From Catenovulum agarivorans DS-2 (GTDB lineage: Bacteria; Pseudomonadota; Gammaproteobacteria; Enterobacterales; Alteromonadaceae), in contig NZ_ARZY01000008.1 of NCBI RefSeq assembly GCF_000568405.1, forward strand, positions 61,753 through 125,752: a stretch of DNA of 64,000 nt, given 5' to 3'. The translations under genes and the position numbers were made by a program. The notes below the pieces were generated by a model. That model worked only from the letters and a program-made list of their open reading frames with translations. It was not told the origin of the DNA and made no database searches. Positions 1 through 8,532 of the stretch are shown here, one piece after another (position 1 is the stretch's first letter; each line of letters opens with the position of its first letter).

Positions 1-61
1 CATCGCACTTGAAGCTCTAGTCTCTTTCTAAGCACTACACATAACTTGAGGAATTAATATT

Positions 62-1345
62 ATGAAACTTAAAAAACTGATAGCAGCCAGTTCTATTATT
101 GCAAGTAGTCTAGTAAGCCAAATGGCTATGGCAGCAGACACAATTAAAGTTGGTGTTTTGCACTCATTATCCGGCACTATGGCAATCTCTGAAACAACGT
201 TAAAAGACACTGTTTTAATGATGATTGAAGAGCAAAATAAAGCCGGTGGTTTATTAGGTAAAAAGTTAGAGCCAGTGGTAGTTGACCCTGCATCTAACTG
301 GCCTTTATTCGCGGAAAAAACTCGTGAATTGTTAGCTAAAGAAAAAGTAGACGTAATCTTTGGTTGTTGGACTTCAGTATCACGTAAATCTGTGTTGCCA
401 GTCATCGAAGAATTAAACGGCTTAATGTTCTACCCGGTACAGTATGAAGGTGAAGAATCATCGAAAAATGTATTCTACACAGGTGCTGCGCCAAATCAGC
501 AAGCGATTCCAGCAGTTGATTATTTAATGAATGATATCGGTGCAGAGCGCTGGGTATTATTAGGTACTGACTATGTTTATCCACGTACCACCAATAAAAT
601 CTTAGAAGCTTACTTGAAAGCACAAGGTGTTGCGGATAAAGACATTATGATCAACTACACACCTTTCGGTCACTCTGACTGGCAGAGCATTGTAGCTGAA
701 GTTAAAAAGTTCGGTTCTAAAGGTAAGAAAACCGCGGTTGTTTCAACCATTAATGGTGATGCAAATGTACCTTTCTACAAAGAGTTAGGTAACCAAGGTA
801 TCTCAGCAGAAGATATCCCTGTTGTTGCATTCTCTGTAGGTGAAGAAGAGTTATCTGGCTTTGACACTAGCCCATTAGTTGGTCACTTGGCGGCTTGGAA
901 CTACTTCCAAAGTGTTGAAAGTGATGAAAACACTCAATTCATCAAAGCATGGAAAAAATACATTGGTGATAGCAAGCGTGTAACCAATGATCCAATGGAA
1001 GCTACATACATTGGTTTCAAAATGTGGGCAAAAGCGGTTGAGAAAGCCGGTACGACAGAGGTTGATGCTGTTGAGCAAGCTATGATTGGTATTACTGTGC
1101 CTAACTTAACTGGCGGTATTGCAGTTATGAATGCAAACCATCATTTATCTAAGCCTGTGTTAATTGGTGAAATTCAAGAAAATGGTCAATTCGAAGTTGT
1201 TTGGGAAACACCAGACACAGTAATTGGTGACGCTTGGTCTGACTTCTTACCTAGCTCGAAAAACTTAATTGCTGATTGGACAGCACCAGTTAAATGCGGC
1301 AACTTCGACATTAAATCTGGTAAGTGTTCAGGCCAAAACTTCTAA
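62..1345 (+). CDS. urtA: Urea ABC transporter, periplasmic urea-binding protein UrtA
   Basis: Periplasmic solute-binding protein that captures urea and delivers it to the UrtBC permease. The 427-residue protein starts with a signal peptide (basic KLKK, hydrophobic core, cleavage near AMA-AD at about residue 24) followed by a type I periplasmic-binding fold of the branched-chain amino acid/amide class (Peripla_BP_5). Early motifs such as KVGVLHSLSGTMA and the full set urtABCDE behind it make the urea assignment firm. The ATG at 62 follows a purine-rich GAGG about 10 bases upstream. It is the first gene of the island and is separated from urtB by 290 bases holding a stem-loop and a palindromic repeat. 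That arrangement could keep the binding protein in excess over the membrane parts. Confidence 0.96.
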   Translation: MKLKKLIAASSIIASSLVSQMAMAADTIKVGVLHSLSGTMAISETTLKDTVLMMIEEQNKAGGLLGKKLEPVVVDPASNWPLFAEKTRELLAKEKVDVIFGCWTSVSRKSVLPVIEELNGLMFYPVQYEGEESSKNVFYTGAAPNQQAIPAVDYLMNDIGAERWVLLGTDYVYPRTTNKILEAYLKAQGVADKDIMINYTPFGHSDWQSIVAEVKKFGSKGKKTAVVSTINGDANVPFYKELGNQGISAEDIPVVAFSVGEEELSGFDTSPLVGHLAAWNYFQSVESDENTQFIKAWKKYIGDSKRVTNDPMEATYIGFKMWAKAVEKAGTTEVDAVEQAMIGITVPNLTGGIAVMNANHHLSKPVLIGEIQENGQFEVVWETPDTVIGDAWSDFLPSSKNLIADWTAPVKCGNFDIKSGKCSGQNF

Positions 1346-1368
1346 TAATAACAAGACATTAAATGTGC

Positions 1369-1397
1369 TGTGTGTTTGTTGTGCTAGCAAACACACA
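1369..1397 (+). promoter_or_regulatory. Stem-loop just downstream of urtA
   Basis: TGTGTGTTTG and CAAACACACA form a perfect 10-bp stem with a 9-base loop, 24 bases after the urtA stop. No T tract follows, so it is more likely a 3'-end-stabilising or partial attenuating hairpin than a strong terminator. Such hairpins are known after binding-protein genes such as malE, where they raise the level of the binding protein relative to the permease. The function here is inferred. Confidence 0.55.
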
Positions 1398-1433
1398 AGG
1401 GCAAAGCTTAAAGTGAGTTGAGCAACAAACAGA

Positions 1434-1536
1434 GGGGGAAGGTAAGTTAATCACAAAGTCTCATTCGCATGGATGCGAATGCGAAGCTTACAAGGACGTA
1501 TTCACAGCGCCTTTGTGAGGAATTTACCTTCACCCC
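1434..1536 (+). repeat. ERIC-like palindromic repeat, type E (urtA-urtB gap)
   Basis: Imperfect 100-bp palindrome. The outer arms GAAGGTAAGTT..CACAAAG and CTTTGTGAGGAATTTACCTTC pair. Inside, at 1462-1481, a perfect hairpin CATTCGCAT-GG-ATGCGAATG is followed by GCGAAGC and TATTCACAGCG. The same internal plan (hairpin with ATGGAT apex, GnAGC, second GGA, TTCACnGCG) recurs in all other repeats of the urea island, although the arms differ. It lies on the transcribed strand between urtA and urtB. Confidence 0.75.
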
Positions 1537-1635
1537 GTAAAAACTCGCGAAACACAAGCTTGCCCAAAAAACTCCCAAGGTGTTGCTGTTAGCTAGTTGC
1601 AGCGGCACCAACCCAACTAAGAAGTAACCCAAAAC

Positions 1636-3270
1636 ATGAAGGATGCCGCAATGCTGCGAATATTCTGTCTCACATTCTCCATACTGCTGGCGAGTTTTTC
1701 GGTGCAAGCCGATGAATTTTCCGGGCTGGTCAACCAACTCCCCAGCAAATCTCTGCGCAACATTACCCCTTTATTGGAAAAAATTGCGGCTCACCCAGAT
1801 GAGCGAACCAAAACAGTTTTAACTGAAATTTTAAATGGCGATCTTTACTACAAAAAAAATAATAAACAAGTGGTAAGCATTCGCAAACATCCAGATGGCG
1901 ATTACCAATTAACCGACGTGTTAACAGGCGACAGCTTAGGTGTCGCTAGTAAGTCATCGATGAAAAAAATTAGAACCAGCAATCGCATTCGTAGCACCAT
2001 TCGTGGGTTAATCGCTCAGCTTGATTTAACCCATAAGGATGCACAGGTGCGCCTAGCTGCGGTTAAACAAATATTGGACGACCCAGATAAACAGTCGATA
2101 GCTTTGTTAAAAACATTAGCCTCACAGGAGCAAGACACTGATGTGGCTGAGTTAATGGAAACAGCCATTGGGGTAAACCAACTTAAGCGTGGCAATACCG
2201 ACGAGCAGTTGGCTGCAGCTAAACAGTTGCGTGAAAGTTTAGAGCCAGCTGTTCGTAATGCCATGGTGAATCAATTGTCGTTATTAGATGAAATTGAGAA
2301 AACTGAGCTAACAGCCGCTGAAAAAAAACTTAAAGCTGAACTAACCAGTGCAATTGATAAAATTAAACAAAAACGTTCGATATACGAGTTTATCGAAAAC
2401 ATGTTTTTTGGTTTGAGCTTAGGCTCTGTATTGTTACTTGCCGCAATCGGCTTAGCCATTACTTTTGGGGTAATGGGCGTGATTAATATGGCGCATGGCG
2501 AAATGATTATGCTAGGTGCTTATACCACATATGTTATTCAGCTGATGTTCCCACAATGGATTGATTATTCGTTGTTTATTGCTATTCCAGCAGCATTTTT
2601 AGTCTCAGGTTTTGTTGGGGTGTTAATTGAACGAGGCGTGATCCGCTTCTTAAAAGGTCGCCCGTTAGAAACCTTGTTAGCCACTTTTGGTATCAGCCTG
2701 ATTTTACAACAGTTGGTCCGTACTATTTTCTCGCCATTAAATCGCACAGTTGCAGCACCTGAATGGATGAGTGGCTCGTGGCAAATTAATCCAATTTTCT
2801 CAATTACCTTTAATCGTTTGTACATCATCATTTTTGCTTTAACGGTATTTTTTGCCTTGCTTGCGTTTATGAAGCGTTCATCTCTTGGTTTGCATGTACG
2901 TGCAGTTGCGCAAAACCGTGAAATGGCTCGTGCATTAAGCGTACGCAGCGACAGAGTAGATGCTATTACCTTTGGTTTAGGCTCGGGTATTGCTGGTATT
3001 GCCGGGGTTGTGCTTAGTCAATTAACGAACGTTGGGCCAAACTTAGGCCAGTCGTACATTATCGATTCATTCTTAGTGGTTGTATTTGGTGGGGTTGGTA
3101 ACTTATGGGGTACCTTAGTTGCGGCTATGTCACTTGGTTCAATCAACAAATTCTTAGAACCACTAACAGGTTCAGTACTAGCCAATATCATAGTGCTAGT
3201 TGGTTTAGTGTTGTTTATTCAAAAACGACCTAAAGGTTTATTCCCACAAAAAGGGAGGTCTGCTGACTAA
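1636..3270 (+). CDS. urtB: Urea ABC transporter, permease UrtB
   Basis: First integral-membrane subunit of the urea importer. Residues 1-25 are a signal peptide (cleavage near VQA-DEF). A hydrophilic region of about 220 residues follows. Residues 250-544 form the LivH-type permease with multiple membrane helices and the typical GLGSGIAGIAGVVL and VVFGGVGNLWGT stretches. An N-terminal extension of this size is usual for proteobacterial UrtB, so it is not read as a fusion. The stop TAA shares its last base with the urtC ATG, giving tight translational coupling. The start at 1636 precedes the signal peptide; an in-frame ATG at 1651 is an alternative. Confidence 0.95.
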   Translation: MKDAAMLRIFCLTFSILLASFSVQADEFSGLVNQLPSKSLRNITPLLEKIAAHPDERTKTVLTEILNGDLYYKKNNKQVVSIRKHPDGDYQLTDVLTGDSLGVASKSSMKKIRTSNRIRSTIRGLIAQLDLTHKDAQVRLAAVKQILDDPDKQSIALLKTLASQEQDTDVAELMETAIGVNQLKRGNTDEQLAAAKQLRESLEPAVRNAMVNQLSLLDEIEKTELTAAEKKLKAELTSAIDKIKQKRSIYEFIENMFFGLSLGSVLLLAAIGLAITFGVMGVINMAHGEMIMLGAYTTYVIQLMFPQWIDYSLFIAIPAAFLVSGFVGVLIERGVIRFLKGRPLETLLATFGISLILQQLVRTIFSPLNRTVAAPEWMSGSWQINPIFSITFNRLYIIIFALTVFFALLAFMKRSSLGLHVRAVAQNREMARALSVRSDRVDAITFGLGSGIAGIAGVVLSQLTNVGPNLGQSYIIDSFLVVVFGGVGNLWGTLVAAMSLGSINKFLEPLTGSVLANIIVLVGLVLFIQKRPKGLFPQKGRSAD

Positions 3271-4382
3271 TGGCTGATTTACTTAAAAAACTAGGCAGCT
3301 TGCCTGTAGTTGTAGGTTGTTTATTTATTACAACTTTATATGTGTCGGTATGTAACTTAGCTTTTCCTGAGGGCTCTGCACTGCACGTAAGCACTTATAC
3401 CGTCACTTTATTTGGTAAATATTTGTGTTACGCATTATTGGCGTTAGCAGTTGATTTAGTTTGGGGTTACTGCGGTATTTTAAGCCTAGGTCACGGCGCG
3501 TTTTTTGCACTTGGTGGTTATGCCATGGGTATGTACTTGATGCGCCAAATTGGCGACCGCGGTGTATATGGTAACCCTGAATTACCTGACTTTATGGTGT
3601 TTCTAAACTGGGATGCTTTGCCTTGGTATTGGGCGGGATCCGACAGCTTTATCTGGATGATGATAATGGTGGTCGCAGCACCAGGTTTGTTAGCGTATAT
3701 CTTCGGTTCTATGGCGTTTCGCTCACGTGTAAGCGGTGTGTACTTGTCTATTATGACTCAAGCTGTAACTTACGCGTTTATGCTGGCTTTCTTCCGTAAC
3801 GAAATGGGTTTTGGTGGCAACAACGGCTTAACCGACTTTAAAGATATTTTAGGTTTTTCATTGCAATCAAATACAACACGTATCGCTCTGTTTGCTGCAA
3901 CCGCGACCTTTTTAGCCATAGGTTTCGCGATTTGTCACTTTATTGTTAACTCTAAAATGGGTCGAGTTGTGACTGCCATTCGCGATTCTGAAAACCGCGT
4001 ACGTTTTATTGGTTATAAACCTGAAAACTACAAAGTTTGGATCTTCGTTGTTTCCGCTATGTTGGCGGGTATTGCTGGCGCATTATATGTACCACAAGTG
4101 GGTATCATCAATCCTGGTGAATTCTCACCCTTAAATTCAATTGAAATGGTTGTGTGGGTGGCTATTGGTGGTCGTGGTTCGTTATATGGTGCAATTATCG
4201 GCGCAATCGTTGTGAGCTACGCCAAAACACGTTTCACCGCAATTATGCCAGAAGCTTGGTTATATGCGTTGGGTGGCTTGTTTGTATTGGTAACCTTGTT
4301 ATTACCAAAAGGCATCGCCGGATTCTTCCCTACAATTGCAGCGCGTTTTAATCAGAAAAAATTAGCCGAGGTGAAGTCATGA
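3270..4382 (+). CDS. urtC: Urea ABC transporter, permease UrtC
   Basis: Second membrane subunit of the urea transporter, 370 residues, LivM-type. It has about nine or ten hydrophobic segments and the conserved LSLGHGAFFALGGYAMG and GVYLSIMTQAVTYA motifs of the family. The cytoplasmic loop SRVSGVYLS..GRVVTAIRDSENR should contact the ATPases. The start overlaps the urtB stop by one base (TAATG), and the 3' end overlaps urtD by four bases (ATGA), so urtBCDE are expected to be translated as a coupled unit. Confidence 0.95.
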   Translation: MADLLKKLGSLPVVVGCLFITTLYVSVCNLAFPEGSALHVSTYTVTLFGKYLCYALLALAVDLVWGYCGILSLGHGAFFALGGYAMGMYLMRQIGDRGVYGNPELPDFMVFLNWDALPWYWAGSDSFIWMMIMVVAAPGLLAYIFGSMAFRSRVSGVYLSIMTQAVTYAFMLAFFRNEMGFGGNNGLTDFKDILGFSLQSNTTRIALFAATATFLAIGFAICHFIVNSKMGRVVTAIRDSENRVRFIGYKPENYKVWIFVVSAMLAGIAGALYVPQVGIINPGEFSPLNSIEMVVWVAIGGRGSLYGAIIGAIVVSYAKTRFTAIMPEAWLYALGGLFVLVTLLLPKGIAGFFPTIAARFNQKKLAEVKS

Positions 4383-5188
4383 GCCGCGAAGCAGGTAGCC
4401 CGTTATTAGAAGAAGAAAACATCAAACCAGACACGCGCCACGGGGTTATTTTATATGTCGAGGATGTCAGTGTTAGTTTTGATGGTTTTAAAGCGTTAAA
4501 CGACTTAAGCCTATACATTAATGATGGTGAATTACGTTGTTTAATTGGCGCAAATGGTGCCGGTAAAACTACTTTGATGGATGTAATTACCGGTAAAACT
4601 CGCCCTGATGTTGGTAAAGTGAGTTTTGGTCAGCAAGTTAATTTGTTGGAAATGGATGAAGCACAAATAGCTCGTGCTGGTATTGGCCGAAAATTCCAAA
4701 AGCCAACTGTGTTTGAAAATTTAACTGTGTTTGAAAACCTCGAACTCAGTTTGCACGGTGATAAAGGTATTTGGGCGAATTTGTTCCATAAATTATCTGG
4801 TGAGCAGAGCGATGAAATTGCGCAGATTCTTCACACTATAGGTTTAGTCGGTGAATGTAATATGCAAGCGGGTGCGTTATCTCATGGGCAAAAGCAGTGG
4901 TTAGAAATTGGTATGTTATTAGCGGCTAAACCAAGATTATTGCTGGTGGATGAACCTGTTGCTGGTATGACTGCACAAGAAACCGAGCGTACCGCTGAGT
5001 TGTTAACCTCGCTTGCGGGTGATCATTCTGTAGTGGTGGTTGAACATGACATGGCGTTTGTTCGTTCAATTGCGCGTAAAGTAACTGTATTGCATCAAGG
5101 TAGTGTTTTGGCTGAAGGCAGTATGTCGGAGATTCAATCTAACCCAGAAGTTGTGCGTGTGTATTTAGGTGAGGAGACTGGCGAATGA
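4379..5188 (+). CDS. urtD: Urea ABC transporter, ATP-binding protein UrtD
   Basis: Cytoplasmic ATPase of the urea importer, LivG-like, 269 residues. Visible motifs are Walker A GANGAGKTT, signature LSHGQKQWLEIG (the LSHGQ variant is typical of UrtD/LivG), Walker B LLLVDEPVAGM, and the switch histidine in VVVEHDM. About 25 residues precede the ABC core, as is common for UrtD. The start ATGA overlaps the urtC end and the 3' end ATGA overlaps urtE, consistent with stoichiometric expression. Confidence 0.95.
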   Translation: MSREAGSPLLEEENIKPDTRHGVILYVEDVSVSFDGFKALNDLSLYINDGELRCLIGANGAGKTTLMDVITGKTRPDVGKVSFGQQVNLLEMDEAQIARAGIGRKFQKPTVFENLTVFENLELSLHGDKGIWANLFHKLSGEQSDEIAQILHTIGLVGECNMQAGALSHGQKQWLEIGMLLAAKPRLLLVDEPVAGMTAQETERTAELLTSLAGDHSVVVVEHDMAFVRSIARKVTVLHQGSVLAEGSMSEIQSNPEVVRVYLGEETGE

Positions 5189-5880
5189 TTGAGCTTAAAG
5201 ATGTAAATCAAAAATACGGCGGCACACAAATTTTGTGGAACCTAAATATGAAAATAGAAAAAGGTTCGCGCACTTGTATTATGGGTCGTAACGGTGTGGG
5301 TAAAACCACTTTGTTAAAGTGTATTATGGGCATGTTGCCAGTTAGCACTGGCTCTGTAACCATTAACGATTTGGATATGACTAAGAAGTCGGTTGAGCAG
5401 CGTCCTGAAATAGGTGTGGGTTATGTTCCACAAGGCCGACATATTTTTGGTCAGTTAACGGTTGAAGAAAACTTGAAGGTGAGTTTAAGTTGTAAACGAC
5501 AGCCGAGCAAAACGATTCCTGAGTCTGTTTTTGAGTTATTTCCGGTTCTTAAAGAGATGTTGCATCGTCGTGGTGGTGATTTATCCGGCGGTCAACAGCA
5601 GCAGTTAGCAATTGCGCGTGCATTGGTGTTGAATCCTGATATTCTAATTTTAGATGAGCCAAACGAAGGCATTCAGCCAAATATTGTTCAGTTGATTCGT
5701 GATGTGTTGTTGAAGCTGAATAAAGAGCAGGGCATGACTATTGTTTTGGTTGAGCAGAAGTTGCCGTTTGCTCGTGCTGTTGGTGAGCAGTTTCATTTGA
5801 TGGAGAAAGGTGAGGTTGTTGCATCAGGGCCAATGGCTGACTTGGATGATGAGTTAGTTGGTAAGTATTTAGCTGTATAA
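5185..5880 (+). CDS. urtE: Urea ABC transporter, ATP-binding protein UrtE
   Basis: Second ATPase of the urea transporter, LivF-like, 231 residues, forming a heterodimer with UrtD. Motifs are Walker A GRNGVGKTT, Q-loop GYVPQGRHIF, signature LSGGQQQQLAIARAL, Walker B LILDEPNEGI, and H-loop replaced by the family-typical LVEQ. It is the last gene of the transporter unit. Its stop at 5878-5880 is followed at once by the repeat array that fills the gap to ureD. Confidence 0.95.
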   Translation: MIELKDVNQKYGGTQILWNLNMKIEKGSRTCIMGRNGVGKTTLLKCIMGMLPVSTGSVTINDLDMTKKSVEQRPEIGVGYVPQGRHIFGQLTVEENLKVSLSCKRQPSKTIPESVFELFPVLKEMLHRRGGDLSGGQQQQLAIARALVLNPDILILDEPNEGIQPNIVQLIRDVLLKLNKEQGMTIVLVEQKLPFARAVGEQFHLMEKGEVVASGPMADLDDELVGKYLAV

Positions 5881-5922
5881 GCATTGGTGTTGCGGTTGGT
5901 GGTAAGTTGCTGCTAGCTCGCT

Positions 5923-6390
5923 GGCAGGGAAGGTAAAGTTGCATGGGGTATTATTTGCAAAAACGCTGCAAGGCCATCCATGGCCCGCTCACAAACGGTA
6001 TCCCTACCGATTGAAGTTTTGCAAACAACACTCCCATCCACCTTTTGGGCACTGGTATTACGATTGGGGATTAGCCGCTGCTAATTGGGTGGCAGGGAAG
6101 GTAAAGTTGCATGGGGTATTATTTGCAAAAACGCTGCAAGGCCATCCATGGCCCGCTCACAAACGGTATCCCTACCGATTGAAGTTTTGCAAACAACACT
6201 CCCATCCACCTTTTGGGCACTGGTATTACGATTGGGGATTAGCCGCTGCTAATTGGGTGGCAGGGAAGGTAAAGTTGCATGGGGTATTATTTGCAAAAAC
6301 GCTGCAAGGCCATCCATGGCCCGCTCACAAACGGCATCCATGCCGATTGAAGTTTTGCAAATAACACGCCCATCCACCTTTTGGACTCTG
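5923..6390 (+). repeat. Tandem array of three 168-bp units (type A elements)
   Basis: GGCAGGGAAGG recurs at 5923, 6091 and 6259, an exact period of 168 bp. Each unit carries one type A palindrome (about 5929-6047, 6097-6215, 6265-6383) plus a conserved linker. The arms GAAGGTAAAG..TTATTTGCAAAAAC and GTTTTGCAAA..CCATCCACCTTTT pair imperfectly. Two small hairpins lie inside: GGCCAT-CC-ATGGCC and CGGTA-TCCC-TACCG. The latter becomes CGGCAT-CC-ATGCCG in the third copy. Because 168 is a multiple of three, an artefactual open frame of 141 codons runs through the array. Confidence 0.85.
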
Positions 6391-6438
6391 GCATTGCGAT
6401 GAGTTTATTAGCAGCAATAAAAGAGTTGTAAAAAGCGG

Positions 6439-6536
6439 GTTTGAATGCTGATTTTTTAAAACTTCTTTATCAGGGATGATAAAGCAGAGCCTATAGGGAT
6501 ATATTCACGGCGATTTTAAAAAATTATGCTTCAAAC
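6439..6536 (+). repeat. ERIC-like palindromic repeat, type C
   Basis: Outer arms GTTTGAATGCTGATTTTTT and AAAAATTATGCTTCAAAC pair. The internal hairpin is CTTTATCA-GGGA-TGATAAAG, whose stem sequence differs from other type C copies while remaining paired. It is followed by GCAGAGCCTATAGGGATATATTC and the core ending in CACGGCG. It lies in the urtE-ureD gap. Confidence 0.8.
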
Positions 6537-6584
6537 TTGCTTCGTAGCAGGGAGTTAAAAGCGCTGCTAGCTATGGGGTCTGGG

Positions 6585-6700
6585 AACGTGAAGGCGAATG
6601 GGGAGTTGTTCGAAAAAAACGCGGTGAATACATCCATGTACGCTTCGCTTTTTCATCCCTGAAAAAGAGATTTTTCGATCAACACGCCCATTCACCTTTT
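6585..6700 (-). repeat. ERIC-like palindromic repeat, type B
   Basis: Arms GAAGGCGAATGGGGAGTTGTTCGAAAAA and TTTTTCGATCAACACGCCCATTCACC pair imperfectly. Internal hairpins are TACAT-CC-ATGTA and CTTTTTCA-TCCC-TGAAAAAG. Read on the minus strand the core is CAGGGATG then GTACATGGATGT then TTCACCGCG, the same order as in types C and E read on the plus strand. The element is therefore assigned to the minus strand. Confidence 0.8.
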
Positions 6701-6756
6701 GTGCATCCGTGTTGCGGTGAGTTTATTGGCAGCGATAAAAGAGTTGAGGAAAGCGG

Positions 6757-6852
6757 GTTTGAATGCTGATTTCTAAAACCTCCCTGTCATGGATGACAGG
6801 GCGGAGCCTATAGGGACATATTCACGGCGTTTTTAGAAATTATGCTTCAAAC
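6757..6852 (+). repeat. ERIC-like palindromic repeat, type C
   Basis: Arms GTTTGAATGCTGATTTCTAAAA and TTTTAGAAATTATGCTTCAAAC pair almost fully. The internal hairpin is CCCTGTCAT-GG-ATGACAGGG, followed by CGGAGCCTATAGGGACATATTC and the core ending in CACGGCG. It is followed by a right-half fragment of a type D element. Confidence 0.82.
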
Positions 6853-6871
6853 TTGCGTCATGGTACTGGTG

Positions 6872-6915
6872 ACCAGCGAATCTGCGTATTAACCGCGATT
6901 CCAGACTGATTGGGG
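6872..6915 (+). repeat. Right-half fragment of type D repeat upstream of ureD
   Basis: ACCAGCGAATCTGCGTATTAACCGCGATTCC matches the right arm of the complete type D element at 10612-10713, without its left arm or internal hairpin. A second right-half fragment is at 11050-11091. The linker that follows (GATGTTGCCGCGAGTG..GGCAGCGATAAAA) leads directly into the ureD leader. Confidence 0.6.
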
Positions 6916-6993
6916 ATCCTCGATGTTGCCGCGAGTGTACTGGCAGCGATAAAAATGTTTAGAAAGCAAGGTAGTACAACAAAAGAAGGTATT

Positions 6994-7887
6994 ATGACAA
7001 TAACAGCAAGCGCCCAACCACAACAAAGACAATGGTTAGCGCAGCTAGATTTAACATTCAGCCAAACAGCACATGGCAGCCGACTAAGCCATATAAAACG
7101 AAATGGTCCATTGTCGGTGCAAAAAGCCTTCTACCCAGAAGGACCGGACTGCGCACATGTGTACTTATTGCACCCACCTGCGGGTATAGTCTCGGGTGAC
7201 GAGTTATACATAACCGCCAAAACCGAACAAAACAGCCAAGCCTTATTAACCACGCCAGGTGCGAATCGTTTTTATCGCGCGCGTGAAAATGAACAAATTG
7301 GCCATGCACTGCAGTTGCAAGATACAGCCTACACAGTCGCAGCTAATTCAAGGCTTGAGCACTTACCACAAGAAACCTTAATTTATCCAAATGCCAATGC
7401 TAAAAATAATCTAACCGTGAATGTAGATAAACAAGGTGTTTATTTGGGGTGGGATGTTATATCGCTCGGGCTACCGGCAATAGGCAAAGAATTTGAACAA
7501 GGCAAGTTTGAGCAGTTAACGCAAATTTATATCGACAACAAACTCGCTATTCACGACAGGTTAGTGATTACACCTGAAAATAAATTATTACTCGCACGTG
7601 CAGGTTTGGCTAACAAACCTATTATCGGCACTTTTTATATTACAGCACCGAGCAAACTAACCGACAAACTCGCGCAGCAAGATTTGCTTGATGCGCTACG
7701 CTTACAAGTTGAAGATGCTGAGCTGAACAAACACGTTAGCATAAGCTTAATTGAAGACGTTTTTGTTATTCGTTATTTGGGGCAGCGTAGCGCTGAGTGT
7801 AAAAAAATATTTATCGCCCTTTGGCAAACAACTCGCCAAGCTTTGTATCAAAGCCAAGTGGCGCAACCAAGAATCTGGTTAACTTAG
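6994..7887 (+). CDS. ureD: Urease accessory protein UreD
   Basis: Scaffold chaperone that binds apo-urease and, with UreF and UreG, guides nickel into the active site; about 297 residues. Conserved features are LHPPAGIVSGDEL, TTPGANRFYRA, ETLIYPNA and WDVISLGLPA. The open frame extends upstream to a TTG at 6910, but those extra codons lie inside repeat-linker sequence. The ATG at 6994 has a good AAGAAGG site six bases upstream and gives the usual family N-terminus, so it is preferred. ureA follows after 24 bases. Confidence 0.93.
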   Translation: MTITASAQPQQRQWLAQLDLTFSQTAHGSRLSHIKRNGPLSVQKAFYPEGPDCAHVYLLHPPAGIVSGDELYITAKTEQNSQALLTTPGANRFYRARENEQIGHALQLQDTAYTVAANSRLEHLPQETLIYPNANAKNNLTVNVDKQGVYLGWDVISLGLPAIGKEFEQGKFEQLTQIYIDNKLAIHDRLVITPENKLLLARAGLANKPIIGTFYITAPSKLTDKLAQQDLLDALRLQVEDAELNKHVSISLIEDVFVIRYLGQRSAECKKIFIALWQTTRQALYQSQVAQPRIWLT

Positions 7888-7911
7888 AACAACTAGCAAA
7901 GAGAACTGATT

Positions 7912-8214
7912 ATGGATTTATTACCAAGAGAAAAAGACAAGCTGCTGATTTTTACCGCAGCTTTGTTAGCGGAGCGACGTTTAAATCGTGGTTTAAAACT
8001 CAATTATCCAGAAGCCATGGCCTATATCTCCATGGAAATTATTGAAGGTGCGCGCGATGGCAAAACCGTTGCTGAGTTAATGGATTATGGGCGTACTTTG
8101 TTAACCCGTGATCAGGTTATGGAAGGCATAGCAGAGCTAATTCCAGAAGTACAAGTTGAAGCAACCTTCCCTGATGGCACTAAGCTAGTAACAGTGCACA
8201 ACCCAATTGTATAG
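7912..8214 (+). CDS. ureA: Urease gamma subunit UreA
   Basis: Smallest structural urease subunit, 100 residues, the normal length. It begins with the family hallmark [14 protein letters not shown] and ends in LVTVHNPIV, both standard. It assembles with UreB and UreC into the (UreABC)3 enzyme that hydrolyses urea to ammonia and carbamate. It lies 24 bases after ureD and 9 bases before ureB, so the ureDABC unit is compact. Confidence 0.97.
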   Translation: MDLLPREKDKLLIFTAALLAERRLNRGLKLNYPEAMAYISMEIIEGARDGKTVAELMDYGRTLLTRDQVMEGIAELIPEVQVEATFPDGTKLVTVHNPIV

Positions 8215-8223
8215 GAGCGCAGC

Positions 8224-8532
8224 ATGATACCAGGTGAAATTAAAACACCCGCGGGCGAACGAGAACTTAATGTGGGCCGAGCAAAAATTACTTTAGAAGT
8301 GGTTAACAGCGGTGATCGTCCTGTACAAGTGGGTTCACACTACCATTTTTATGAAGCAAACCCTGCACTGAAATTCGATCGTGAAAAAGCATACGGTTTT
8401 CGTTTAGATATAACCGCTGGCACAGCAGTGCGTTTTGAACCAGGCCAAGAGCGCGAAGTGACCTTAGTTGCCTACGCAGGTAAACGCAAAGTTTATGGTT
8501 TTAGAGGTGAAGTGATGGGAGGGCTGAAGTAA
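8224..8532 (+). CDS. ureB: Urease beta subunit UreB
   Basis: Structural subunit of 102 residues beginning [16 protein letters not shown] and containing [20 protein letters not shown], diagnostic of UreB. An AGGAGCGCAGC ribosome-binding region sits just before the start. Its stop shares a base with the ureC ATG (TAATG), so UreB and UreC are translationally coupled. Confidence 0.97.
   Translation: MIPGEIKTPAGERELNVGRAKITLEVVNSGDRPVQVGSHYHFYEANPALKFDREKAYGFRLDITAGTAVRFEPGQEREVTLVAYAGKRKVYGFRGEVMGGLK

Noticed and set aside
1636..2370. UrtB N-terminal region as a gene fusion
   Set aside because: Proteobacterial UrtB normally carries a signal peptide and a long periplasmic extension.
5939..6364. 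141-codon open frame with three identical 56-residue repeats
   Set aside because: It is a by-product of the 168-bp tandem repeat (a multiple of three); the composition is not protein-like and it spans palindromic elements.
6910..6993. N-terminal extension of ureD from a TTG start
   Set aside because: The extra 28 codons are repeat-linker DNA; the ATG at 6994 has a good ribosome-binding site and the family N-terminus.
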